Below, one piece after another: positions 7,561 through 15,656 of a stretch of 17,448 nt of DNA (position 1 is the stretch's first letter; each line of letters starts with the position of its first letter). Location: positions 1 through 17,448 of the forward strand of contig JBKCXU010000012.1 of the NCBI GenBank assembly GCA_046316025.1. Direction: 5' to 3'. Source of the stretch: JAJTHJ01 sp046316025 (GTDB taxonomy: Bacteria > Pseudomonadota > Gammaproteobacteria > Burkholderiales > Burkholderiaceae_F). A program made the position numbers and the translations under genes. A model generated the notes under the pieces. It searched no databases, was not told the origin of the DNA, and saw only the letters and a list, made by a program, of their open reading frames with translations.

Positions 7561-9930
7561 ATGGCCGATCGGGCGCCTGCGCCGCCTGCGCTGACGTTGT
7601 CGCGCACCGGCGCCGCGCTGCTGATCGCGCTGCTCGGGGTCGCACCGGCCAGCGCCTCGGGCGAAGCGGCGCAGCTTCGCCTGGCGCGCGAACTTGGCGC
7701 CCAGTCGCGTCAGGCCGGGGACGACGGCGCGGCGTATGCGCGCGCCCAGAGAATCGAAACGGAAGACGAAGAGCGGATCGTCCTCAGCGGCCGGGCCGAG
7801 TTGCGGCGCGCCGGTACCGTGCTGCGTGCCGACCGCATCGTCTACAGCCGCGTGGCCGACGAGGTGCAGGCGCAGGGCAACGTGCGCGCCTTTCGCGACG
7901 GACTGTTGCTGACCGGCCCCGAGCTGACGATGCAGGTACAGGCGCAGACCGGAACGATGCCGACGGCGCAGTTCGCGTTCGCCCCGCGCCAGGCCACCGG
8001 CAGCGCGCGCGACGTGGAGCTTCTGCCCGACGGCAGCGCGCGGCTGCGCGAGGCGAACTTCACCACCTGCAAACCAGACGACCGCGCCTGGTGGGTGACC
8101 GCCAACGAGCTCACGCTCGACCGCGTCGACGAGGTCGCCGTCGCCACTGGCGCGGTGCTTTTCTTCAAAGGGGTGCCGATCCTGCCCACGCCATGGTTGC
8201 AGTTGCCGCTCACCGACGAGCGGCGCAGCGGCTTTCTGGCGCCGACCTTCGGCACCGACTCGCTGCTGGGCTTCGAGGCGACGCTGCCCTACTACTGGAA
8301 CATCGCGCCCAACCGCGACGCCACCTTCACGCCGCGGCTGATGAGCCGGCGCGGCGTGCTGTGGCAAAACGAGTTCCGCTATCTGGAGCCGGTGCACAAG
8401 GGGCAGTTGAACTATGACTTCATCGTCAACGACCGCGTCACCAGCGACTACCGCGACCGGTTGTCCTGGGTGCAGCAGTACGCCGGCCCGTTGGGCCTGT
8501 CGGCCGGCATCAACTATCAGCGGGTGTCCGACGACAACTACCTGTCGGACTTCGGCGCCAACGTGGTAACCAGCAACCAGCGCGTACTGCCGCAGGAGGG
8601 ATTCGTCGCCTTCACGCGCACGTACTGGAGTGCGTCGGTCAACGTGACCGAGAACCAGACGCTGCAGGACCCGCCCGCCGTGTACAAGCCCTACGAGCGG
8701 GTGCCGCAGGTAGTGCTGAAGGCGCAGAACAACGACTGGCACGGCTTCGATCTGGCGCTGCCGGTGGAAGCTACGCGCTTCACCCACCCGACGCTGCAGA
8801 GCGGGTCGCGGCTGATCGTGGCGCCGACCGTCTCCTACCCCTGGCTGGCGCCGGCCGGCTTCGTGGTGCCGCGCGTGCAATGGAACACGACGTACTACAA
8901 CCTGGATGAGCCGACCCTGGCCGCCGATCGGGAACGCCAGAGCAGCCGGCCGTTGACGTACACCCGCAGCCTGCCGATCGCCTCGGTCGACGCCGGCCTG
9001 TACTTCGACCGCGACACGACGTGGTTCGGCCGCCAGACCGTGCAGACTTTGGAACCGCGGCTCTTTTATGCGTACATCCCGCCAAACACCGAGCAGAACT
9101 CGCTGCCCGACTTCGACTCGGCGGCGGCGGACGTGAACCTCACCCAGCTCTTTTCGGAGAACGTCTTCGTCGGCGGCGACCGCATCGGCCAGGCCAACCA
9201 GCTGACGGCCGCGGTGTCCAGCCGCTTCCTGAACCTCGATACCGGCGGCGAGTTCCTGCGCAGTGTCCTCGGCTACCGCTACTTCTTCTCGCCGCAGCAG
9301 GTGACGCTGCCCGGCATCGCGGCGACCCCGGCCGGCGAGTCGCAGGTGCTGGCGGCGGTCGCCGGGCGGCTGGCCGAAGGGTGGATGGCCGAACTCGGCA
9401 TGCAGTATTCGACCCAGCAGGATCGCATCGGTCGCGCCGTGGCGGCGCTGCGCTGGCAGCCGAAGCGGGCGTCGGTGCTGAACCTCGCCTACCGCTTCCA
9501 GTTGCAGCCGGGCACGACGGTCACGGGTAGAACCGTCGTCGACATCAACCAGGTCGAGGGCTCGTTCCAATGGCCGCTGTCGGCGCAGTGGTACGCGGCG
9601 GGCCGGCTCATCTACTCGCTCAAGGAAGACGCAGTCGCGGGCAACCTCACGGTCGACGACTCGGGCGTGGTCGATGCGCTGCTCGGCCTGGAGTACCGCT
9701 CCGACTGCTGGGCGATGCGCTTCGGCGCGCAGCGCTTCGTCAACACGCAGGCGACCGGCACGGTGCTGCCGGATACGGGAAGCACGACCAAGTTCTTCTT
9801 CCAGATCGAGTTCGGCGCGTTCGGCCGGCTCGGCACCGGGCCGGTCGAGGCCTTGCAGCGTAATATTCCCGGATTCCAGAGAATCCTGCCGCCGTCGCTC
9901 GATGCCGGGCGTTTCGGCGACTACGAGTGA
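7561..9930 (+). CDS. lptD: LPS-assembly protein LptD
   Basis: LptD is the outer-membrane beta-barrel that, plugged by LptE, inserts lipopolysaccharide into the outer leaflet. The 789 residues match the family. The N terminus has a signal peptide (TGAALLIALLGVAPASAS) after a Pro/Ala-rich start. An OstA/LptA-like jellyroll covers about residues 55-190 (IVLSGRAELRRAGTVLRADR, VQAQGNVRAFRDG), and the barrel follows (FKGVPILPTPWLQLPL, RRSGFLAPTFGTDS, ending with ALQRNIPGFQ). Only two cysteines exist, C170 (FTTCKPDD) and C716 (RSDCWAMRFG), whereas the E. coli protein has four forming two disulfides. An in-frame TAA at 7528-7530 rules out a longer N terminus. The gene leads a tightly packed run with surA, whose start overlaps its stop by one base; SurA is the chaperone that helps LptD fold. 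Confidence 0.97.
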   Translation: MADRAPAPPALTLSRTGAALLIALLGVAPASASGEAAQLRLARELGAQSRQAGDDGAAYARAQRIETEDEERIVLSGRAELRRAGTVLRADRIVYSRVADEVQAQGNVRAFRDGLLLTGPELTMQVQAQTGTMPTAQFAFAPRQATGSARDVELLPDGSARLREANFTTCKPDDRAWWVTANELTLDRVDEVAVATGAVLFFKGVPILPTPWLQLPLTDERRSGFLAPTFGTDSLLGFEATLPYYWNIAPNRDATFTPRLMSRRGVLWQNEFRYLEPVHKGQLNYDFIVNDRVTSDYRDRLSWVQQYAGPLGLSAGINYQRVSDDNYLSDFGANVVTSNQRVLPQEGFVAFTRTYWSASVNVTENQTLQDPPAVYKPYERVPQVVLKAQNNDWHGFDLALPVEATRFTHPTLQSGSRLIVAPTVSYPWLAPAGFVVPRVQWNTTYYNLDEPTLAADRERQSSRPLTYTRSLPIASVDAGLYFDRDTTWFGRQTVQTLEPRLFYAYIPPNTEQNSLPDFDSAAADVNLTQLFSENVFVGGDRIGQANQLTAAVSSRFLNLDTGGEFLRSVLGYRYFFSPQQVTLPGIAATPAGESQVLAAVAGRLAEGWMAELGMQYSTQQDRIGRAVAALRWQPKRASVLNLAYRFQLQPGTTVTGRTVVDINQVEGSFQWPLSAQWYAAGRLIYSLKEDAVAGNLTVDDSGVVDALLGLEYRSDCWAMRFGAQRFVNTQATGTVLPDTGSTTKFFFQIEFGAFGRLGTGPVEALQRNIPGFQRILPPSLDAGRFGDYE

Positions 9931-11273
9931 TGCCGAAGACGATCTTTTCGCACGGCCTGCCGGCCGTGCTCGCGCTGTGCCTGGGCCTGGTCGCCAACGT
10001 CGCCGCGCAGACGGCGCCGCGCCCCGCCAACCCGTCGCTCGACCGCGTGGTGGCGGTGGTCAACGACGAGGTCATCACCGCACGCGAGTTGCAGCAGAGG
10101 GTGGCGATGGCCGAGCAGCAGTTGCGCCGCCAGCGGATCGCGCCGCCGCCGGCGGCCGTGCTGCAACGGCAGGTGCTGGAGCGGATGATCGTCGAACGCG
10201 CGCAACTGCAACTGGCGCGCGAGACCGGCGTGCGGGTGGACGACGCTACGGTCAATGCGGCGATCGCCCGCATTGCCGAAGCCAATCGCATGTCGCTGCC
10301 GGAGTTTCGCGCCCGCCTGGAGCAGGACGGGGTCAGCTTCGCCCGCTTCCGCGAAGAGGTGCGCGACGACATCATCTTCACCCGGCTGCGCGAGCGCGAG
10401 GTGGAAGGCCGCATCGTCGTCGCCGAGGGCGAGATCGACAACTTCCTCGCTGCGCAAAAGGGCGGTGGCGCCTCCTCGGCCAACGCGGAGTACAACATCG
10501 CACAGATCCTGCTGCGCGTGCCGGAGAACGCCTCGGCCGAGCGGATCGACGAAGTGCGCCGCCGCGCCGAGCAGCTGGTCGCCCAACTCAAGGGCGGAGC
10601 CGACTTCGCTGCGCTGGCGGCCAGCAGTTCGGCCGCGGCGGAGGCGCTGCAAGGCGGCGATCTGGGCTGGCGCTCGGCCGAGCGGCTGCCTACCCTTTTT
10701 GTCGAAGCGGTGGCGCCGCTGAAGCCCGGCGAGATCGCCCCGATCGTGCGCAGCCCGGGCGGCTTTCACATTCTCAAACTGGTCGGCAAGCGCGGGGCGA
10801 GCGAAGTGCAGATCTCATCCGCGCCGGTGACGCAAACCCGCGCCCGGCACATCCTGCTGCGGGTCACCGACGCCACGCCGGAGCCCGACGTGGTGCGGCG
10901 CCTCACCGACCTGCGCGACCGGGTGGTCAAGGGCGGGCAGGACTTCGGCCAGTTGGCGCGCCTGCACTCGGTCGACGGCTCGGCCACCCGCGGCGGCGAC
11001 CTGGGCTGGCTCTACCCCGGCGACACGGTGCCCGAGTTCGAGCAGGCGATGGCGGCGCTGGACATCGGCCAGGTGAGCGCGCCGGTGAAGTCGCCGTTCG
11101 GCTGGCACCTGATCCAGGTGCAGGAGCGGCGTACCGAGGAAGTGCCGGTCGAGCGCAACCGCCTGGTGGCGCGGCAGGCGCTGCGCGAGCGCAAGTCCGA
11201 AGAGGCCTTGCAGGACTGGCTGCGCCAGTTGCGCGACCGCACCTACGTCGAGATCCGCCTCGACGACGCGTGA
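9930..11273 (+). CDS. surA: Periplasmic chaperone and peptidyl-prolyl isomerase SurA
   Basis: SurA escorts outer-membrane proteins across the periplasm. With the ATG at 9930 (overlapping the lptD stop as TGATG) it has 447 residues; a GTG directly before it is an alternative start. A signal peptide ends near residue 26 (LALCLGLVANVAAQ). The chaperone N domain (DRVVAVVNDEVITARELQQR) spans roughly residues 33-180. Two parvulin domains follow at about 185-295 and 300-400, and then a C-terminal helix (DWLRQLRDRTYVEIRL). The second domain is canonical, with RARHILLR (H307), HSVDGSATRGGDLGW and SPFGWHLIQV. The first has Gln192 where the HIL motif His would be, and an altered SSSAAAEALQGGDLGW, so it may not be catalytic. 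Confidence 0.96.
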   Translation: MPKTIFSHGLPAVLALCLGLVANVAAQTAPRPANPSLDRVVAVVNDEVITARELQQRVAMAEQQLRRQRIAPPPAAVLQRQVLERMIVERAQLQLARETGVRVDDATVNAAIARIAEANRMSLPEFRARLEQDGVSFARFREEVRDDIIFTRLREREVEGRIVVAEGEIDNFLAAQKGGGASSANAEYNIAQILLRVPENASAERIDEVRRRAEQLVAQLKGGADFAALAASSSAAAEALQGGDLGWRSAERLPTLFVEAVAPLKPGEIAPIVRSPGGFHILKLVGKRGASEVQISSAPVTQTRARHILLRVTDATPEPDVVRRLTDLRDRVVKGGQDFGQLARLHSVDGSATRGGDLGWLYPGDTVPEFEQAMAALDIGQVSAPVKSPFGWHLIQVQERRTEEVPVERNRLVARQALRERKSEEALQDWLRQLRDRTYVEIRLDDA

Positions 11274-12220
11274 GCCCGCTGGCGATCTCCACCGGCGAGC
11301 CGGCGGGCATCGGCCCGGACATTGCGCTGCGCGCGGCGCTGGCGGCGGCGCGGCCACTGCGTTTGCTGGGCGACGAGGGGTTGCTCGCCGCCCGTGCCGG
11401 CCGGCTTGGCCTGCCCTGGCCGCTGCCGGCGCCAATCGAAATCGAGCACGTGCCGCTGGCCGTGCCGTGCACGGCCGGCACGCTCGATCCGCGCAACGCC
11501 GCTTATGTGCTTGCCCTGCTCGACCGCGCCATCGACGGCTGTCGCAGCGGCGCCTATGGCGCGCTGGTCACCGCGCCGGTGCACAAGGGTGCGATCGCCG
11601 AGGCCGGTGTGCCGTTCACCGGGCACACCGAATATCTGGCCGAGCGCTGCGGCGGCGTGCCGGTAGTGATGCTGCTCGCCGCCGGCGCCTTGCGCGTGGC
11701 GCTGGCCAGCACGCATCTGCCGCTGGCGCAGGTGCCGGCGGCGATCACCCGCGAGTCGCTGCGCGTCGTGCTCGACGTGCTCGACCGCGACCTGCGCCGC
11801 CGCTTCGGCCTGCCGGCGCCGCGCATCGCCGTGTGCGGCCTCAACCCGCATGCGGGCGAGGGCGGTCATCTCGGGCGCGAGGAGATCGATACCATCGCCC
11901 CGGCCGTAGCGGCCGCCCGCGCCCGCGGCATCGATGCAGTAGGCCCGCTGCCGGCGGACACTGTCTTCGTGCCGGCGCAGGCGCGCGGCTACGACGCCAT
12001 CCTGGCGATGTACCACGACCAGGGCCTCGCGCCCTTCAAGCAGGCGAGCTTTGGGCAGGGCGTCAACGTCACGCTCGGCCTGCCCTTCGTGCGCACCTCG
12101 GTCGATCACGGCACGGCGCTGGAGCTGGCCGGCAGCGGCCGCGCCGACGCGTCCAGTCTGGTCGCGGCCATCGACTTGGCCGAGCAGCTTGCGCAGGCGG
12201 CGCCGTTGCCGCAGCCGTGA
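11270..12220 (+). CDS. pdxA: 4-hydroxythreonine-4-phosphate dehydrogenase
   Basis: PdxA oxidises 4-phosphohydroxy-L-threonine with NAD in the DXP-dependent pyridoxal 5'-phosphate pathway. The start is a GTG at 11270 overlapping the surA stop (GTGA), giving 316 residues, slightly short of the usual 330. The family hallmarks are all present in order: AISTGEPAGIGPD, VTAPVHKGAI, TGHTEYLAE (metal-binding His), STHLPL, CGLNPHAGEGGHLGREE, AMYHDQGLAPFK (metal-binding His), and NVTLGLPFVRTSVDHGTALE. Its stop overlaps the rsmA ATG by one base. No Shine-Dalgarno sequence is evident, so translation probably depends on coupling with surA. Confidence 0.97.
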   Translation: MSPLAISTGEPAGIGPDIALRAALAAARPLRLLGDEGLLAARAGRLGLPWPLPAPIEIEHVPLAVPCTAGTLDPRNAAYVLALLDRAIDGCRSGAYGALVTAPVHKGAIAEAGVPFTGHTEYLAERCGGVPVVMLLAAGALRVALASTHLPLAQVPAAITRESLRVVLDVLDRDLRRRFGLPAPRIAVCGLNPHAGEGGHLGREEIDTIAPAVAAARARGIDAVGPLPADTVFVPAQARGYDAILAMYHDQGLAPFKQASFGQGVNVTLGLPFVRTSVDHGTALELAGSGRADASSLVAAIDLAEQLAQAAPLPQP

Positions 12221-13014
12221 TGCAGGGGCACCAGGCGCGCAAGCGCTTCTCGCAGAACTTCCTGCACGATGCGCACTACGTCGAGCGCATCGTCGCCGCG
12301 GTGCAGCCGCAGGCGGGCGACCGCATCGTCGAGATCGGCCCCGGCCTTGGCGCGTTGACGGCCAGCCTGATCGCCGGCGCCGGTCGCATCGGCGCGGTGG
12401 AAATCGACCGCGACCTGGCCGCGCGGCTGCGTGCCCGCTACGCCCCGGGGCAACTCGAACTGATCGAGGCCGACGCCCTGGCGCTCGACTGGCGCGCCCT
12501 CGCCGCGCAGGACGCGCGGCCGCTGAAGATCGTCGGCAACCTGCCGTATCACATCGGTACGCCGTTGCTCTTCGCGATGCTGCCAATTGCGTCGTACGTC
12601 GCCAGCCAGCACTTCATGCTGCAACGGGAGGTCGTGGAGCGGATGATCGCCGCCCCCGACAGTGCCGAGTACGGGCGGCTGTCGGCGATGCTCCAGTACC
12701 GCTACGCGCTGACGCGACTTTTCGTCGTGCCGGCGGGTGCGTTTTCGCCGGTGCCCAAGGTGCAGTCGGCGGTGGTGCGGATGGTGCCGCGGCCCGCGGC
12801 CGAGTTGCCGCCGGTCGATGGCGAGGCTTATGCGCGCGTCGTCACCGCGGCGTTCGGCCAACGGCGCAAGACGCTGCGCAACGCACTTGCCCCGCTACTG
12901 ACCGAAGCGCAGATCGCCGCGGCCGGCGTCGATCCCGCGGCGCGCGCCGAGACGCTCGGTGTGGCGCAGTTCGTCGCGCTGGCGCAGCGCGCTGCCGCTC
13001 ACGGCGCCGGCTGA
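12220..13014 (+). CDS. rsmA: 16S rRNA adenine(1518/1519)-N6 dimethyltransferase
   Basis: RsmA (KsgA) dimethylates two adjacent adenines in the 3'-terminal hairpin of 16S rRNA during late 30S assembly; its loss gives kasugamycin resistance. The 264 residues match the family. Visible are ARKRFSQNFLHD at the N terminus, the SAM-binding VEIGPGLGALTASL, the catalytic GNLPYHIGTPLLF, LQREVVERMIA, YGRLSAMLQYRY and FSPVPKVQSAVVRMVP, and AFGQRRKTLRNAL in the C-terminal domain. The ATG overlaps the pdxA stop (TGATG). The apaG gene that often follows in pseudomonads and enterics is absent. The 3' end instead overlaps the convergent oligopeptidase gene by 16 bp. Confidence 0.97.
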   Translation: MQGHQARKRFSQNFLHDAHYVERIVAAVQPQAGDRIVEIGPGLGALTASLIAGAGRIGAVEIDRDLAARLRARYAPGQLELIEADALALDWRALAAQDARPLKIVGNLPYHIGTPLLFAMLPIASYVASQHFMLQREVVERMIAAPDSAEYGRLSAMLQYRYALTRLFVVPAGAFSPVPKVQSAVVRMVPRPAAELPPVDGEAYARVVTAAFGQRRKTLRNALAPLLTEAQIAAAGVDPAARAETLGVAQFVALAQRAAAHGAG

Positions 13015-15167
13015 AACCCCGGCTCGCCGAACTGCCACAGCAGGAAGGCGACGATGTCCGCCCGCTCGCGGTTGCGCTGCTCCTTGGTGCTGCCGATGCC
13101 GTGGCCGGCGTCGTAGTCGAGCAGCAGCAACACCGGCTTGCCGCTTTGGGTCGCAGCCTGCAAGCGCGCGGCGGCCTTGCTGCTGTGCCAGACATCGACG
13201 CGCGGGTCGTTCACGCCATGCGTGAGCATCACCGCCGGGTAGGCGGTGCCGGCGCGGATGTGGTCGACCGTGCTCATCGCCAGCAGCGCGCGGAAGCCCG
13301 CCTCGGTCTTGTGGCTGCCGAACTCGGGTATGTTGGGCACCCCGTTGGGCGTGAGCTCGGCGCGCACCGTGTCCATCACGCCGACCGCCGGGATCGCCGC
13401 GGCAAAGAGATCGGGCCGCTCGGTCATCGCCCGGCCCACGGTGATGCCGCCGGCGCTGCCGCCCAGGATGCCGAGCCGGGCCGGCTTGGTGTAACCCTGC
13501 GCGATCAGGTATTCGGCGCAGGCGATGAAGTCGAGCCAGGTGTTGGGCTTGGTCGCCTGGAAGCCGGCCTTGTACCAATCGTGGCCAAATGCGCCGGAGC
13601 CGCGCGGGTTGGCGACCGCGAACACGCCGCCGCGTTCCAGCCAGGCCAGCCGCCAGGGCGAAAACCACGGCTCCTCGGTGATGCCGTAGGACGCGTAGCC
13701 GTACAACAAGGTCGGGTTGCTGCCGTCGAGCTTGATGTCCTTGCGGTGGATGATCGACAGCGGCACTCGCGTGCCGTCGTGGCTTGGCACCAGCACTTCG
13801 GTGGCCACGTACTCGGTTGGCATGTCGAACGGGCCGCTCGGCTGCAATCCGGTGTTGCTGACCGTGCGGCCGGCCACCGCGTAGATCTGCGCCGCGCGCA
13901 ACCACGATTGCAGGGTGATCAGCACACCGGGCAGGCGCGGATCGACGCCGCCGAACTCGAAGCTGCCGGCTACCGGCAGCGGCACTTCGGTCGGTTGCGT
14001 GTCCTTGGAAAACCCCAGCCGCACGAGCCGGGACACGGTGCCGTCGCGCCGGCTGAGGTACAGCGCGTCGGCGGCGCGTGCCATGCCGGTAAGCACGCCG
14101 CTGCCTTCGGCGATCACCACCTTGGCGGCGGCCAGATCGGGCCGGGCGAGCGAGGTCTCCAGCACGCGGAAGCGCGGCGCGTTCTTGTGCGTGAGCAGGA
14201 AAAGCCGATCGCCGACCGTGGCAAAGGCGGTGACCGCCTCGCTGCGGTCGAACACCTTGCGCCAGACGGCGCGTCCGGCGCGCACGTCTGCCAGCGGCGC
14301 GGCGTACAGGTCGATCTCGCTGTCGGTGCCGTGATTGACGACGCCGAAGGCGGTCGTGCCGTTGGGCGAGACCACTACGGACGGAAACTGCACTACCGGG
14401 TCGATCGCCGTGCCCGGAGTGTCGAAGGCCAGCACCGAGCGAGCCTTTTCGGGGTCATCGCCCAGGCGCAGCAGCAGGGCGCGCGACTTCTGGTACTTCT
14501 CGGTCGGATCCATCCCCGGCTTCATCTCCTGGATGCGGTGGAAGAAGAAGCCGCTTTCGTCGGGCAGCCAGGACACGGCCCCGAACAGCGCCCGCGACAC
14601 GGGGCCCACGATGCGCCGCCCGCTGGCGGTTTCGAGCACGTACAACTCGGCTTCTTCGGAACCGGCGGCCGAGACGCCGTAGGCCACGTAGCGGCCGGTG
14701 GGCGAAGCTTCGTAGTAATTGATCGCGTGCGGTTTGCCGCTGGCTTTGGCGAAGGTTTCGGGGTCGACCAAAAGCCGCTCGGCGCCGCGCAGACCCTGCC
14801 GCACGTACAGTTTGAACTGGTTGTCGGCAGCACCACGCCGCTCGTAGAAGTAGAGATCGCCAGGCCGGCGCTGCACATCGGCTACGCGTGCCGGCACGGC
14901 GTTCTCCAGCTCAGTGATGCGCGCCAGCACCGCCGCCCGGCCGGGGATGCGATCCAACTGCGCCCGCGCGTAGTCCGCCTGGGCTCGCATCCAGGCCGCC
15001 ACCTCGGGGTTGTTGACCTCCTCCAGATAGCGGTACGGGTCGGTGAGCGCGGTGCCGAAGTAGGTGTCGGTCACCGGCCGCACCGGGGCCACCGGCGGCG
15101 TCTGGGCGGCCGCCGTGGCGGCGAGCAGGCTTGCGGCCAGTGCCGCGAGCGAACGCAGGGTCTGCAT
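12999..15167 (-). CDS. Secreted prolyl oligopeptidase (peptidase family S9A)
   Basis: This serine peptidase cuts short peptides after proline and should act in the periplasm. I place the start at the ATG at 15167 (722 residues) because AAGGAG lies 6 nt before it and a signal peptide begins there (MQTLRSLAALAASLLAATAA, cleavage near AAAQ). A start 39 bp further upstream would bury the signal. Next come the S9 N-terminal stretch (PVTDTYFGTALTDPYRYLE), a beta-propeller of about residues 70-420, and an alpha/beta-hydrolase domain with the catalytic triad S571 (GGSAGG), D654 (HGVNDPRVD) and H689 (DAGHGIG). ATLLYGYASYG-like sequence (NPTLLYGYASYGI) marks the oxyanion region. It follows gloA by 35 bp. 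Oligopeptidase B is a less likely alternative. Confidence 0.93.
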   Translation of the reverse strand: MQTLRSLAALAASLLAATAAAQTPPVAPVRPVTDTYFGTALTDPYRYLEEVNNPEVAAWMRAQADYARAQLDRIPGRAAVLARITELENAVPARVADVQRRPGDLYFYERRGAADNQFKLYVRQGLRGAERLLVDPETFAKASGKPHAINYYEASPTGRYVAYGVSAAGSEEAELYVLETASGRRIVGPVSRALFGAVSWLPDESGFFFHRIQEMKPGMDPTEKYQKSRALLLRLGDDPEKARSVLAFDTPGTAIDPVVQFPSVVVSPNGTTAFGVVNHGTDSEIDLYAAPLADVRAGRAVWRKVFDRSEAVTAFATVGDRLFLLTHKNAPRFRVLETSLARPDLAAAKVVIAEGSGVLTGMARAADALYLSRRDGTVSRLVRLGFSKDTQPTEVPLPVAGSFEFGGVDPRLPGVLITLQSWLRAAQIYAVAGRTVSNTGLQPSGPFDMPTEYVATEVLVPSHDGTRVPLSIIHRKDIKLDGSNPTLLYGYASYGITEEPWFSPWRLAWLERGGVFAVANPRGSGAFGHDWYKAGFQATKPNTWLDFIACAEYLIAQGYTKPARLGILGGSAGGITVGRAMTERPDLFAAAIPAVGVMDTVRAELTPNGVPNIPEFGSHKTEAGFRALLAMSTVDHIRAGTAYPAVMLTHGVNDPRVDVWHSSKAAARLQAATQSGKPVLLLLDYDAGHGIGSTKEQRNRERADIVAFLLWQFGEPGFQPAP

Positions 15168-15173
15168 CGGGGA

Positions 15174-15179
15174 CTCCTT
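15174..15179 (-). promoter_or_regulatory. Shine-Dalgarno sequence of the oligopeptidase gene
   Basis: AAGGAG on the minus strand, 6 nt before the ATG at 15167, is the strongest ribosome-binding site in the window and decides the start of the oligopeptidase. Confidence 0.75.
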
Positions 15180-15202
15180 GATGCCGCGCGCACGCGGCGT
15201 GG

Positions 15203-15589
15203 TCAATGCGTGGTCTGAATCAACTCGATCTTGTAGCCATCCGGGTCTTGCACGAAGGCGATCACCGTGCTGCCGCCCTTGACCGGCCCGGCCTCCCGCG
15301 TCACCGTGCCGCCGGCGGCCTTGATCCGCTCGCAGGCGGCATAGGCGTCAGGCACCGCGATGGCGATATGGCCGAAGGCCGCGCCGAGGTCGTAGCTTTC
15401 GACGCCGTAGTTGTAGGTGAGTTCCAGCACTGCGCCGGCCGACTCGTCGCCGTAGCCGACAAAGGCGAGGCTGTACTTCTGCTCAGGCCGGTCGGTCGTG
15501 CGCAACAACTGCATGCCCATCACCTTCGTATAGAAGTCGATCGAGCGCTGCATGTCGCCGACGCGGAGCATGGTGTGCAGGATGCGCAT
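15203..15589 (-). CDS. gloA: Lactoylglutathione lyase (glyoxalase I)
   Basis: GloA converts the hemithioacetal of methylglyoxal and glutathione to S-lactoylglutathione in the cytoplasm. The product has 128 residues, against 135 for E. coli GloA. All four metal ligands of the bacterial nickel-type enzyme are in register: H5 (MRILHTMLRV), E56 (AVLELTYNYG), H74 (FGHIAIAV) and E122 (DGYKIELI). The short form without the long extra loops also fits the nickel-dependent class. It sits between tldD and the oligopeptidase on the minus strand. Three GATCACC heptamers end 5 nt before its ATG, where a Shine-Dalgarno sequence would normally be, and none is seen. Confidence 0.95.
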   Translation of the reverse strand: MRILHTMLRVGDMQRSIDFYTKVMGMQLLRTTDRPEQKYSLAFVGYGDESAGAVLELTYNYGVESYDLGAAFGHIAIAVPDAYAACERIKAAGGTVTREAGPVKGGSTVIAFVQDPDGYKIELIQTTH

Positions 15590-15594
15590 GGGAT

Positions 15595-15615
15595 GGTGAT
15601 CGGTGATCGGTGATC
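15595..15615 (-). repeat. Three perfect heptamers directly upstream of gloA
   Basis: Three perfect tandem copies of GGTGATC on the plus strand (GATCACC on the gloA strand) end 5 nt before the gloA start codon. A partial fourth unit, GGTTCGG, follows at 15616-15622. They are the exact inverse complement of the array at 17305-17325 on the other side of tldD. Confidence 0.85.
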
Positions 15616-15656
15616 GGTTCGGACGAAACCGTAACGATACGCGCCGCGTGCTCCCC

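Noticed and set aside
7467..7607. Longer N terminus for AmgK reaching into lptD
   Set aside because: The extra residues are Arg/Ala/Ser-rich and unrelated to the kinase fold, would overlap the lptD start and the TATAAT box, and the start at 7466 gives the normal family length.
6424..9570. Very long minus-strand open frame (1048 codons) opposite lptD and overlapping amgK
   Set aside because: It is a high-GC shadow frame: Arg/Ala/His-rich composition, no family motif, and it covers lptD, whose own frame is unmistakable.
12051..15218. Plus-strand open frame of 1055 codons across rsmA and the oligopeptidase gene
   Set aside because: It is a shadow of genes in other frames; rsmA and the S9A peptidase have complete motif sets in their own frames, while this frame is Arg/Gly/Ala-rich without a domain.
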